Assembly (NCBI GenBank): GCA_035315345.1 | Contig: DATFYA010000073.1 | Span: 1-64,000, forward strand | DNA from: Candidatus Methylomirabilota bacterium | GTDB lineage: Bacteria > Methylomirabilota > Methylomirabilia > Rokubacteriales > CSP1-6 | Length of the DNA: 64,000 nt | Direction: 5' to 3' | Shown: positions 43,562-51,795 of the stretch, in pieces | Numbering within the stretch: position 1 is the stretch's first letter | Layout of the letters: each line of letters opens with the position of its first letter | Program-made: the position numbers and the translations under genes | The notes under the pieces: model-generated | What the model saw: the letters and a program-made list of their open reading frames with translations, nothing else | What the model was told of the DNA's origin: nothing | The model's database searches: none

Positions 43562-44257
43562 TCAGGCCGGCGCCAAACGCAGGCGCGCCACCACCGGCAG
43601 GTGATCCGAAGCCACGCGGGCCAGACGGCTGCGGTGCACGCGGAACCCGTCGGCGTCGAGCCCGCGATCCCAGTAGATGCGATCCAGGGGAAAGAGCGGG
43701 AGCGGGGCAGGATGCGTGCGGCGGATGCGCGGGCCGTGCAGCTCGCGCCGAAGCGTCCGCCCGACCGCGCCCGGGAACCAGAACCACTCGTTGAGGTCGC
43801 CCACCACCACCCGAGGCCCGGTCAGCTCGTCGTGCAGGATGTGCTCGCGCACGAGCATGCGGACCTGCGAGGCGCGCTCGCGGATCTTCAGCCCGAAGTG
43901 CACGTTGAACAGGTGCAGGGGCCGATCCGCCCCGTGGGGCAGTTCGAGGTCCAGCCGGATGCCGCCGCGCGGCTCGCGGTCCGGCTGCGAGAGATCGAAG
44001 ATGCGGCTGCCCCGCACGGCGAGCCGGGTCAGCACCGCGTTGCCGTAGGCGAGGCCGTCGCGCTCCCGGGTCGGCCCCATCGCCACCTGGACGCCCAGAC
44101 GCTCGGCGAGCGCGTGCGCCTGGGGCCGGTACACCTCCTGGAGGCCGACCAGGTCCGCGTTGATCTCGCGCAGGACGTCCGCGATGCGGTCCAGGTCCAC
44201 CCGCCGATCGAGCCCGGCGCACTTGTGGATGTTGTAGCTGGCCACCGTGAAGGTCAT
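43562..44257 (-). CDS. Endonuclease/exonuclease/phosphatase-family protein
   Basis: A 231-residue EEP-fold metal-dependent phosphodiesterase. Catalytic landmarks are SYNIHKC (residues 7-13), LQEV (39-42), FNVHFGL near 118-124, VVGDLNEW near 147-154 and the C-terminal SDHLPVVA near 217-224. These supply the Asn, Glu, His and Asp residues of the fold. Substrates in the family include phospholipids, DNA and phosphoesters; a cardiolipin/phospholipid-type role is possible but unproved. ATG 44245-44257 follows GAGG closely; an ATG at 44269 is also in frame. Confidence 0.88.
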   Translation of the reverse strand: MTFTVASYNIHKCAGLDRRVDLDRIADVLREINADLVGLQEVYRPQAHALAERLGVQVAMGPTRERDGLAYGNAVLTRLAVRGSRIFDLSQPDREPRGGIRLDLELPHGADRPLHLFNVHFGLKIRERASQVRMLVREHILHDELTGPRVVVGDLNEWFWFPGAVGRTLRRELHGPRIRRTHPAPLPLFPLDRIYWDRGLDADGFRVHRSRLARVASDHLPVVARLRLAPA

Positions 44258-44388
44258 TGGCCTCAGCATACCGGTCCCCGGCGACGCTCGCCAAGAAAGC
44301 CACGGCCGCCGCCGCGCTCACGGTTGCAACGCCCCCACGGGCTTTGCTAGTCTCCTCGCAGCAGCCGATCGCCGACCGTGAGGTTTTC

Positions 44389-46626
44389 GTGAGTTCACGC
44401 ACCGCCCAGCGCGTCCCCGCCATCGTGGCCGCCGTCCGCGAGTTCGTCCAGCACGACGTCATGCCGGCCGCCGCCGCGCTCGAGCATGCCGACCGCTACC
44501 CGCAGACCCTCGTCGACCGGATGAAGCGGCTCGGCCTCTTCGGGGCGCTGGTGCCGGCGGACTACGGCGGCCTCGGCCTCGACGTCACCACGTACGCGCG
44601 GGTCATCGAGGAGCTCTGCCGCGGCTTCATGTCGCTGGCCGGCGTGATCAACAGCCACACCATGGCCGCGCTGATCGTGCTCCACCACGGCACCGACGAG
44701 CAGCGGCTGCGCCTGCTGCCCCGCTTCGCCAGCGGCCAGGCGCGCGGCGGGCTCTGCCTGACCGAGCCGCACGCCGGCTCGGACGTGCAGGCCATCCGCA
44801 CGGTGGCCCGCCGCGACGGGGACCGCTATCTCATCTCCGGCTCCAAGATGTTCGTGACCAACGGCCGCGAGGGCAACACGTTCGCGCTGCTGGCCCTGAC
44901 CGATCCGTCGGCCTCCCCGCGCCATCGCGGCATGTCCTGCTTCATCGTCGAGAAGGGCGAGCCGGGGCCCCAGGTCGTCAAGTCCATCGCCAAGCTCGGC
45001 TACAAGGGCGTGGACACCGCGGAGCTGGTCTTCGACGCCTTCCCCTGCCCAGCCGCGAACCTGGTGGGCGGCGTGGAGGGCCGCGGCTTCAAGCAGGTGA
45101 TGTCCGGGCTCGAGGCCGGCCGCATCAACATCGCGGCGCGCGCGGTCGGGGTGGCCCAGGCCGGGCTCGACGAGGCGATTCGCGCCGCCGCCGCCCTGCC
45201 CGAGCCGCCGCCCGCGCTGGCCGACATCGCCATGCGGGTGGAGTCGGCGCGGCTCATCACGTACTGGGCCGCCGCCATGAAGGACCGCGGCGAGCGCTGC
45301 GACCTCGAGGCGGGCATGGCCAAGCTGCACGCCTCCGAGTCCGCGCAGGAGGTGGCGGTCGAGGCCATGAAGGTCGGGGGCGTGCGGGCCCAGCTCGCCT
45401 CCGGCCTGGTGGAGCGCCTCTACCGCGACGCGCCGCTGATGATCATCGGTGAGGGCACCAACGAGATCCAACGCCTCATCATCTGCAAGAACCTGCTCGA
45501 TCGCTACGGCGAGCGGCCGGGCGCCCTCACCTCGCGCGACCGTCTCGACGAGGAGCCGCGGCAGCTCGTGCTGGCGGTCCGCCAGTCGGTCGAGAAGGAC
45601 GTCGTCCCGGTGGCGGCCGAGCACGACGCGGGCCGGCGGGATGCGACGCCGCTGGTGGAGCAGCTCGCCGAGCTCGGCATCTTCGGCGCGCTCGCCGACC
45701 CCGAGCACGGCGGCCTCGGCCTGCCCCTGCTCACCGCGGTCACGATCGTCGAGGAGGTCGCGCGCGGCTCGGCCGGGCTCGCCTCGTGGCTCGCCGCCCA
45801 GCTCGCGGCGACTCTCGCGGTCGAGCGCACCGGCTCGCGGGAGACGCGCGAGCGCTGGCTGCCCGCGATGGTCCGCGGCGAGCAATGGACCGCGCCGGTG
45901 GTCGGCGCCTCGATCGGCGCGCGCCGCGCCGGCCAGGAGTGGGTGCTCACCGGGGCGGCCCCGGTGGTGGCGAACGCGAGCCGCGCCAAGCTGTTCCTGG
46001 TGAACGCGGCGCTCGAGGGCGGCGGCACGCGCGCCTTCATGGTCGAGGCCGGCCACGCCGGGCTGACCGTGGGCCTCGCGTCGGACACCATCGGGCTTCG
46101 GGGGCTGGGGTCCGCCGACGTCGTGCTGGTGGGCGCGCGGCTCCGCGCCTCGGCCGCGCTTCGCGAGGGCGGCGAGATCGTGCTGGAAGCGGCCTCCAGC
46201 GTGGGCGCGGCCGCGGTCGCGGTGGGTCTGGCCCAGGCCGCCTTCGAGGCGGCCCTGCGCTACTCGCAGCAGCGGTCGACGTTCGGCCAGCCGATCTGCC
46301 AGCACCAGGCGGTGCAGCTCAAGCTGGCCGAGATGGCCACCCGCATCACCGCGGCACGCCTGCTCACCGCGCGGGCCGCCGAGCGCCTGGACGTGGACTC
46401 GCGCGACGACGCGGGGGCGGTGATGGCCCGGCTCGCGGCCAGCGAGACCGCCTACGCGGTCACCCTCGACGCCATGCGCATCCACGGCGGCTACGGCTAC
46501 ACCAGCGAGTTCCCGGTCGAGCGCTACTACCGCGACGCGGCCGCGCTGCTGCTGGGCCCGCGCGATCCGGTCGCCGAGCGGCGACGGCTGGCCGCGCGCT
46601 GGCTCGAGTCGAACGCGCGACCGTAG
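44389..46626 (+). CDS. Fused double acyl-CoA dehydrogenase
   Basis: A 745-residue protein made of two acyl-CoA dehydrogenase modules. Module 1 (about 1-375) has CLTEPHAGSD (124-133) and the catalytic-Glu motif IGEGTNEIQR (Glu355). It lacks the usual R-x-QFG-P segment: the chain runs from GLDEAIRAAA to MRVESARL with about 20 residues fewer than normal. Module 2 (about 385-745) has that segment, QQRSTFGQPICQHQ, and HGGYGYTSEFPVERYYRDA. Where Glu should follow it has LLGPRDPVAER, and no TEP-x-GSD motif. The GTG at 44389 has GAGG upstream. It heads an operon with MaoC and CoA-transferase genes. Confidence 0.88.
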   Translation: MSSRTAQRVPAIVAAVREFVQHDVMPAAAALEHADRYPQTLVDRMKRLGLFGALVPADYGGLGLDVTTYARVIEELCRGFMSLAGVINSHTMAALIVLHHGTDEQRLRLLPRFASGQARGGLCLTEPHAGSDVQAIRTVARRDGDRYLISGSKMFVTNGREGNTFALLALTDPSASPRHRGMSCFIVEKGEPGPQVVKSIAKLGYKGVDTAELVFDAFPCPAANLVGGVEGRGFKQVMSGLEAGRINIAARAVGVAQAGLDEAIRAAAALPEPPPALADIAMRVESARLITYWAAAMKDRGERCDLEAGMAKLHASESAQEVAVEAMKVGGVRAQLASGLVERLYRDAPLMIIGEGTNEIQRLIICKNLLDRYGERPGALTSRDRLDEEPRQLVLAVRQSVEKDVVPVAAEHDAGRRDATPLVEQLAELGIFGALADPEHGGLGLPLLTAVTIVEEVARGSAGLASWLAAQLAATLAVERTGSRETRERWLPAMVRGEQWTAPVVGASIGARRAGQEWVLTGAAPVVANASRAKLFLVNAALEGGGTRAFMVEAGHAGLTVGLASDTIGLRGLGSADVVLVGARLRASAALREGGEIVLEAASSVGAAAVAVGLAQAAFEAALRYSQQRSTFGQPICQHQAVQLKLAEMATRITAARLLTARAAERLDVDSRDDAGAVMARLAASETAYAVTLDAMRIHGGYGYTSEFPVERYYRDAAALLLGPRDPVAERRRLAARWLESNARP

Positions 46627-46635
46627 GCGGAAGCG

Positions 46636-47118
46636 ATGGGCTACGGCCGGTACTACGAGGAGTTCGCGGTGGGCCAGGAATTCTCCCACTGGCCCGGCCG
46701 GACGATCACCGAGGCGGACTGCACCTGGTTCGCGCTGCTCACCATGAATCAGCATCCGCTGCACTCCGACGCGCACTACGCGGCGACCCACACCCAGCAC
46801 AAGCAGCGCCTGGTGATGGGCCCGCTGGTCTACAGCGTGGTCATCGGGATGACGGTGGCCGACATCTCGGGCCGGGCCATCGCGAACCTGGAGGTGAACG
46901 CGCTCAAGCACGAGAAGCCCACCTTCATCGGCGACACCCTCTACGCGAAGAGCCGGGTGCTCGAGCTGCGCGAATCCCGGCAGGGCGACCGCGGCATCGT
47001 GACCGTCGAGACGCACGGGCTCAATCAGCGCGGGGATGTCGTCTGCTCCTACACCCGCAAGATCCTGGTGCCCCGGAAGAACCATGCGACCCTCGGCGAG
47101 GGGCGCCTGCCCTACTGA
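46636..47118 (+). CDS. MaoC-like hotdog dehydratase/hydratase
   Basis: A 160-residue MaoC-family hotdog protein. The hydratase-like catalytic region is EADCTWFALLTMNQHPLHSD (about 32-51), containing N, H and D, with a distal VMGPLVYSVVIGM near 76-88. Relatives hydrate enoyl-CoA or dehydrate hydroxyacyl-CoA thioesters, for example mesaconyl/methylmalyl-CoA. It lies 9 bases after the acyl-CoA dehydrogenase and 1 base before the CoA-transferase, so a single pathway is likely. Confidence 0.92.
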   Translation: MGYGRYYEEFAVGQEFSHWPGRTITEADCTWFALLTMNQHPLHSDAHYAATHTQHKQRLVMGPLVYSVVIGMTVADISGRAIANLEVNALKHEKPTFIGDTLYAKSRVLELRESRQGDRGIVTVETHGLNQRGDVVCSYTRKILVPRKNHATLGEGRLPY

Positions 47119-47119
47119 C

Positions 47120-48316
47120 ATGAACCGCCCTCCGCTCGACTCGGTGCGCATCCTCGCGGTCTCCCAGTTCGGGGCCGGGCCCTTCGGCACCCAGATGCTG
47201 GCTGACCTGGGGGCCGACGTGATCAAGATCGAAGACCCCGGGGTGGGCGGCGACAGCGCGCGCTACGTGCCGCCGTTCCAGGGCGAGGCGGACTCGCCCT
47301 ACTTCCAGTCGTTCAATCGCGGCAAGCGCTCGGTCTCGCTCAATCTCCGCCATCCCGACGGCCAGGCGGTGTTCCACGATCTGGTGCGCGTGTCGGACGC
47401 GGTCTTCAACAACGCGCGCGGCGATCTGCCCGACAAGCTCGGCCTCACCTACGACGCGCTGAAGGCGATCAATCCGCGCGTGGTCTGCTGCTCGCTCACC
47501 GGCTACGGGCGGACCGGACCGCGGGCGGCCGAGCCGGCCTTCGACTATCTGGTGCAGGGCTACGCCGGCTACATGTCGGTGACCGGCGAGCCGGACGGCC
47601 CCCCCGGCAAGTGCGGGGTCTCGGTGATCGACTTCGCGGGAGGCTACGCCGCGATGGTCGGATTGATGGTCGGGCTCTTCGAGGCGCAGCGCACCGGCGT
47701 GGGCCGCGACGTGGACATCTCGCTGCTCGACACCGCGGTCAGCATGCTCTCGTACTTCGCGGTGTGGACGCTCAACCGGGACTGGATTCCGGAGCGCACC
47801 CGGCACTCGGCCCACCAGACGCTCGTGCCCGCCCAGAACTTCCCGACCCGCGACGGCTGGATCGTGGTGTTCTGCAACAAGGACAAGTTCTGGCGCGACC
47901 TCGTCGACGTCCTCGGCGCGCCGGAGCTGGCGGACGACCCGCGCTTCCGCGGCTTCGGCGACCGCTTCGCCCATCGCGAGACGCTCCTGCCGCTGCTGCG
48001 CGAGCGGTTCGCCACCCGGACCACCGAGGAATGGCTGGACCGGCTGCGCGGACGGGTGCCGTGCGCGCCGGTCAACGACGTGCGCCAGGCCCTGGCCGAC
48101 CCGCAGGTGCTCGCGCGGGACATGATCGTCGACGTCCCGCACCCCGAGTTCGGCACCATGCGCGAGGTGCGCAGCCCCGTACGGACCGAGGGCGAGATCC
48201 GTCAGCCGCGGCGGGCTCCGCGCCTGGGCGAGCACACCGACGAGATCCTGCGCGAGGTCCTGAGCTACGGCGACGCCACCATCGCGCGGCTTCGCGAGGG
48301 CGGTATCATCGGGTAG
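47120..48316 (+). CDS. CaiB/BaiF-type CoA-transferase (family III)
   Basis: A 398-residue family III CoA-transferase with a normal N-terminus (ADLGADVIKIEDPG, about 28-41), NLRHPDGQAVFHDLV near 75-89 and the catalytic Asp171 in SVIDFAGG, which forms the acyl-CoA anhydride. It moves CoA between carboxylic acids, probably activating the acid degraded by the acyl-CoA dehydrogenase and MaoC enzymes encoded just before. The acid is unknown. Confidence 0.93.
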   Translation: MNRPPLDSVRILAVSQFGAGPFGTQMLADLGADVIKIEDPGVGGDSARYVPPFQGEADSPYFQSFNRGKRSVSLNLRHPDGQAVFHDLVRVSDAVFNNARGDLPDKLGLTYDALKAINPRVVCCSLTGYGRTGPRAAEPAFDYLVQGYAGYMSVTGEPDGPPGKCGVSVIDFAGGYAAMVGLMVGLFEAQRTGVGRDVDISLLDTAVSMLSYFAVWTLNRDWIPERTRHSAHQTLVPAQNFPTRDGWIVVFCNKDKFWRDLVDVLGAPELADDPRFRGFGDRFAHRETLLPLLRERFATRTTEEWLDRLRGRVPCAPVNDVRQALADPQVLARDMIVDVPHPEFGTMREVRSPVRTEGEIRQPRRAPRLGEHTDEILREVLSYGDATIARLREGGIIG

Positions 48317-48324
48317 CACCGGCC

Positions 48325-48387
48325 GGGCGAGGTGCAGCCGAAGGCGAGCCGGCCGTGGCAGGGCGAGGTGCAGCCGAAGGCGAGCCG
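48325..48387. repeat. 27-bp perfect direct repeat, period 36
   Basis: GGGCGAGGTGCAGCCGAAGG and the next seven bases CGAGCCG occur at 48325-48351 and again at 48361-48387. The copies are separated by nine bases. They fill the gap between the CoA-transferase and clpS genes. Two copies only; possibly a dispersed intergenic repeat of this genome. Confidence 0.85.
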
Positions 48388-48396
48388 AGCGAATAC

Positions 48397-48702
48397 ATGA
48401 TGCTTCCACGGTCGCACGCCACCACCGAGAGACCCGAGGTCGACGAGGAAGAGGCCACCGACGTCGCGGTGGCGCCTCCCTGGATGACCGTGCTGCACAA
48501 CTGCGACTGCCACACCTTCGAGGAAGTCGTGAAGCAGCTCATGAAGGCCATCGCCTGCTCCGAGGAGCGCGGGTGGGAGCTGGCGTGGCAGGTGCACAAC
48601 ACCGGCAAGGCGGTGGTGAAGGTCGGCCCCGAGACCGAGTGCGTGCGCGTGGGCAACGTCCTCGCCGCGATCGGCCTGATCGTGACCGTCACGCAGTCGT
48701 AG
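48397..48702 (+). CDS. clpS: ClpS-like N-degron adaptor, divergent binding pocket
   Basis: A 101-residue ClpS homologue. An N-terminal charged extension is followed by PPWMTVLHNCDCHTFEEVV (about 27-45) and QVHNTGKAVVKV (about 65-76). ClpS recruits proteins with bulky N-terminal residues to ClpA/ClpC. Compared with E. coli ClpS, the pocket Asn34 and Asp36 and His66 equivalents are kept, but Asp35 is replaced by Cys and Thr38 by His, and the segment gains a Cys-x-Cys. The C-terminus is some 10 residues short. No clpA/clpC lies nearby. ATG at 48397 or 48400. It ends directly against the convergent dehydratase stop. Confidence 0.85.
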   Translation: MMLPRSHATTERPEVDEEEATDVAVAPPWMTVLHNCDCHTFEEVVKQLMKAIACSEERGWELAWQVHNTGKAVVKVGPETECVRVGNVLAAIGLIVTVTQS

Positions 48703-50679
48703 TCACGCTCCCGCCGGGCGCGGGGACGTCAGCGCCGCCACGATGGCGTCCACGTCATACACGCACCCGCCCCACGCCCCGCCCCCGGCCTGCTGCAGTG
48801 CGGCCCAGAGCCGCGTGTCGTCGGGCAGCTTCGCATCCGGGGCCAGGTCGGGCCGCGGCGGGCGGCCCGCCAGCACCCGGCTCCCTTCCTCCGCGCCGAA
48901 CATTCGCTCGTCGGCGCCCACCAGGTCGATGCTCCCCTCGAGCCGCAGGCGATCCACCATGATCTGCACGAGATCGCCGTCGCGCAGGCGCCCGATGGGG
49001 CCGCCGGCCAGCGCCTCGGGCCCGATGTGGCCGACGCAGGCGCCGGTGGATACCCCGGAGAAGCGCGCGTCGGTGAGCACCGCCACCTGCTTGCCCCACG
49101 ACAGGTGCTTGAGCGCCGACGTGATCTGGTAGATCTCCTCCATCCCCGCGCCGATCGGCCCGCGGCAGATCAGCACCATGACGTCGCCCGGCTTGACCCG
49201 CTCCGGCCCCGTGCTCTTGATCGCGGCGATCGCGGCGCGCTCGGTGGTGAACACGCGCGCCGGGCCGACCTTGCGATACACGCCGTCGGCGTCGACCACC
49301 GACGGGTCGATCGCGGTGCTCTTGATCACCGATCCTTCCGGCGCGAGGTTGCCGCGCGGAAACGTCACGGTGCTCGTGAGCCCGCGCGTGCGCGCCCGCT
49401 CCGGATCCATGATGACGTCGTCGGGATCCACGCCGTCCTGCTCGCGCAGCCGCTCCCGCAGGGCGCGCCGCCGCGCCGAGCGCTCCCACCAGTCGAGCCC
49501 GCGCGCGAGCGGCTCGCCGGAGACGGTGAGGACGCGCTCGTCGAGCAGCCCGGCCCGCCGGAGGTGCAGCATCACCTCCGGCACCCCGCCGGCCAGGAAG
49601 ACGCGCACCGTCGGGTGATTGCGCGGGCCGTTCGGCAGCACGTCCACGAGCCGCGGCACCCGGCGGTTGACGTCGGTCCAGTCGGCCACGGTGGGACGCC
49701 GGAGCCCGGCCGCGTGGGCGACCGCGGTGAGGTGGAGGAGCAGGTTCGTGGAGCCGCCGAAGGCCGCGTGCACCATCATCGCGTTGCGGATGGCCGCGTC
49801 GGTGACGACGTCGCGGGTGGTGACGCCGCGCGTGCCGAGCGCGACGAGCGCGCGCGCCGAGCGCCGGGCCATGTCGAGCCAGACCGGCTGGCCCGACGGC
49901 GCCAGCGCGGTATGCGGGAGCGAGAGCCCGAGGGCCTCGCCCACCACCTGCGAGGTGGCCGCGGTGCCGAGGAACTGGCAGCCGCCGCCCGGGGACCCGC
50001 AGGCGCGGCACCCCAGCTCGGCCGCGCGCTCCAGGGTCAGCTCGCCGTGCGCGAAGCGCGCGCCAATCGACTGCACCGTGCCCGCATCCTCGCCGGCCTG
50101 CGGCGGCAGGGTCACGCCGCCGGGCACGAGCACGCAGGGCAGATCCCGCAGCGCGGCCAGCGCCATCATCATCGCGGGCAGCCCCTTGTCGCAGGTGGCG
50201 ATGCCCAGCACGCCCTTGCGCGTCGGCAGCGATCGGGCCAGCCGGCGCAGGACCACCGCCGCGTCGTTGCGATAGGCGAGGCTGTCCATCATGCCCGGCG
50301 TCCCCTGGGTGCGGCCGTCGCAGGGATCGGAGCAGAATCCCGCGAAGGGCAGGCACCCGAGCTCGCCCAGCTCCTGGGCGGCCGCCTGCATCAGCAGGCC
50401 GATCTCCCAGTGACCGGTGTGGTAGCCGAGTGCGATGGGCCGGCCGTCGGCGGCGCGAATGCCCCCCTGGGTGGACAGCATGAGGTACTGCGGCCGTCCC
50501 AGCTCGCCGGGGTCCCAGCCCATGCCCGCGTTCTGGGTGAGCCCGAAGATGTCGCCGCTCGGGCTATCGCGGAGCATCTCCGCGGTCAGCGGCAGTCGGC
50601 CCTGCGGACCGGGCCCGGCGGTCTCGATCGCCCACACCGACGGCTCGGATCCTACGATCTGCTCGAACGAGGTCACCAT
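48703..50679 (-). CDS. IlvD/Edd-family dehydratase, YjhG/YagF (sugar-acid dehydratase) type
   Basis: A 658-residue Fe-S dehydratase. Cluster and substrate motifs are [18 protein letters not shown] (about 113-130), [15 protein letters not shown] (about 160-174) and [15 protein letters not shown] (about 220-234). The length and the N-terminus ([10 protein letters not shown]) fit YjhG/YagF, which dehydrate D-xylonate and related aldonic acids, rather than IlvD of branched-chain amino acid synthesis. The start at 50679 is preceded by a purine-rich GGAAGGGGTG; an ATG at 50718 is possible. A sugar-acid role fits the nearby UxaA-type gene. Confidence 0.87.
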   Translation of the reverse strand: MVTSFEQIVGSEPSVWAIETAGPGPQGRLPLTAEMLRDSPSGDIFGLTQNAGMGWDPGELGRPQYLMLSTQGGIRAADGRPIALGYHTGHWEIGLLMQAAAQELGELGCLPFAGFCSDPCDGRTQGTPGMMDSLAYRNDAAVVLRRLARSLPTRKGVLGIATCDKGLPAMMMALAALRDLPCVLVPGGVTLPPQAGEDAGTVQSIGARFAHGELTLERAAELGCRACGSPGGGCQFLGTAATSQVVGEALGLSLPHTALAPSGQPVWLDMARRSARALVALGTRGVTTRDVVTDAAIRNAMMVHAAFGGSTNLLLHLTAVAHAAGLRRPTVADWTDVNRRVPRLVDVLPNGPRNHPTVRVFLAGGVPEVMLHLRRAGLLDERVLTVSGEPLARGLDWWERSARRRALRERLREQDGVDPDDVIMDPERARTRGLTSTVTFPRGNLAPEGSVIKSTAIDPSVVDADGVYRKVGPARVFTTERAAIAAIKSTGPERVKPGDVMVLICRGPIGAGMEEIYQITSALKHLSWGKQVAVLTDARFSGVSTGACVGHIGPEALAGGPIGRLRDGDLVQIMVDRLRLEGSIDLVGADERMFGAEEGSRVLAGRPPRPDLAPDAKLPDDTRLWAALQQAGGGAWGGCVYDVDAIVAALTSPRPAGA

Positions 50680-50799
50680 TTTGGTCTTCACCCCTTCCGG
50701 TTTTGGGGGATCGAGCATCCGGCCGTGCGGCGGTCGTTCGCCAATTCAGCCACTTCGATGGTATCGGTCGCTGGCACTGGAGTTGCTCCCGCTAACGGC

Positions 50800-50928
50800 A
50801 TGCTGAAGCGACTGGGCACGAGGCTCCTGGACCTGATCGACAACATGCCGCTCGGCTGGCTCGGCGGACCGTTCCGACGCATGACGCCGGTCCCGGTTCG
50901 CCGCCCCCGCAGCCCGTACTACCGCTAG
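50800..50928 (+). CDS. Possible small protein, 42 residues
   Basis: A short open frame with an amphipathic N-terminus (LKRLGTRLLDLIDNMPLGWL) and a basic C-terminus (VPVRRPRSPYYR). It fills the 260-base gap between the dehydratase and the next gene and ends 10 bases before the latter's start. There is no good ribosome site at close spacing (GGAG is about 16 bases upstream). No family recognised; could be non-coding. Confidence 0.35.
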   Translation: MLKRLGTRLLDLIDNMPLGWLGGPFRRMTPVPVRRPRSPYYR

Positions 50929-50938
50929 CCCTCCCCCG

Positions 50939-51496
50939 ATGAGCCCGGGAGGGCATCTGGTCACGACCGCGGCGGCGTGCGCCGCGGTGTACGCGGGCAC
51001 GGGCAGCCCGGCCCTGACCGCGGGGCTGGCCGCCGGCGGGTTCCTGATCGACGTCGATCACGTCATCGACTACGTCCTCTTCGAGCGTCAGCGCGATCTG
51101 CGGCCCGGCAGCTTCCTCCGCTACTACGTCAACGGCCAGGCTCGGCGGGTCGTGCTGGTCCTCCACTCCTACGAGCTGCTCGCGCTGCTGGCCGCGGTTT
51201 CGTGGCTCACCGGGATCGAGTGGCTGTGGGGCTGGGTCTTCGGGATGCTGCTGCACCTGCCACTCGACGTCATCTTCAACGGCAAGTTCGCCTCGGGCGG
51301 TCTCGTGCACTTCTACAGCTTCATCGTCCGGGCCCGCGCCGGCTTCCTGGCCGACCGCTTCACCGACCGGGCGCGGCGCCCGGTGGCCGACGACGTGTTC
51401 TGGGGCGCGTTCTTCAAGGGCGGGCAGCTCGCGGACAAGCCGCAAGGGGACCCGGCCGCTCCCGTGCGTCGCGCGTCCGAGCCGCTCCGCGGCTAG
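50939..51496 (+). CDS. Membrane protein resembling metal-dependent membrane hydrolases
   Basis: A 185-residue protein with three or four hydrophobic segments (about 8-40, 78-95, 98-115). Conserved-looking polar motifs lie at the membrane edge: FLIDVDHVIDYVLFE (35-49), LHSYELLALL (about 78-87) and LHLPLDVIFN (about 105-114). The D-x-D-H and LH-x-x-x-D patterns resemble those of the YdjM/DUF457-type inner-membrane metal-dependent hydrolases. The likeness is by motif only and the substrate is unknown. It converges with the small minus-strand gene after it. Confidence 0.7.
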   Translation: MSPGGHLVTTAAACAAVYAGTGSPALTAGLAAGGFLIDVDHVIDYVLFERQRDLRPGSFLRYYVNGQARRVVLVLHSYELLALLAAVSWLTGIEWLWGWVFGMLLHLPLDVIFNGKFASGGLVHFYSFIVRARAGFLADRFTDRARRPVADDVFWGAFFKGGQLADKPQGDPAAPVRRASEPLRG

Positions 51497-51774
51497 GCTC
51501 CCGCCGGCGGCTCGCTGAGCAGCATCCAGTCGTCGATCCCGTCGACCGTGGGGGGCGTCCCGCTGTTCGTGGTGAGCGTGCGCCCCTTGCTCGGGGAGAA
51601 CCAGACGAACTCGTTGGCCAACGCGCCCCCGGCCTCCGGCAGCTCGGCGATCTCGGGGCCGGTGGTCCCGCTCTCGCGACGCTCCGCCTTCCGCGCCTTC
51701 TTGGCTTCCAGCTTGGCCTTGCGCTGATCTTCCTTGCGGCGCCGGTCGCCGCGGTACATGCCCGGGTTTGCCAT
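51493..51774 (-). CDS. Small hypothetical protein with a basic N-terminus
   Basis: A 93-residue protein. A strongly basic helix rich in Arg and Lys (RGDRRRKEDQRKAKLEAKKA, about 8-27) is followed by an acidic, Gly/Pro-rich C-terminal half (WFSPSKGRTLTTNSG). It is not of a family I recognise. The basic half suggests nucleic-acid or ribosome contact; this is only inferred from composition. It lies 21 bases downstream of the UxaA-family gene on the same strand and could be co-transcribed. Confidence 0.6.
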   Translation of the reverse strand: MANPGMYRGDRRRKEDQRKAKLEAKKARKAERRESGTTGPEIAELPEAGGALANEFVWFSPSKGRTLTTNSGTPPTVDGIDDWMLLSEPPAGA

Positions 51775-51795
51775 TGGATCTCCCTGCGCCTGGCC

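Noticed and set aside
44395-47226. A 943-residue minus-strand open frame and many other very long antisense frames
   Set aside because: High GC removes stop codons in opposite frames. The plus strand here encodes clear acyl-CoA dehydrogenase, MaoC and CoA-transferase domains, and the antisense protein is low-complexity His/Arg/Ala sequence.
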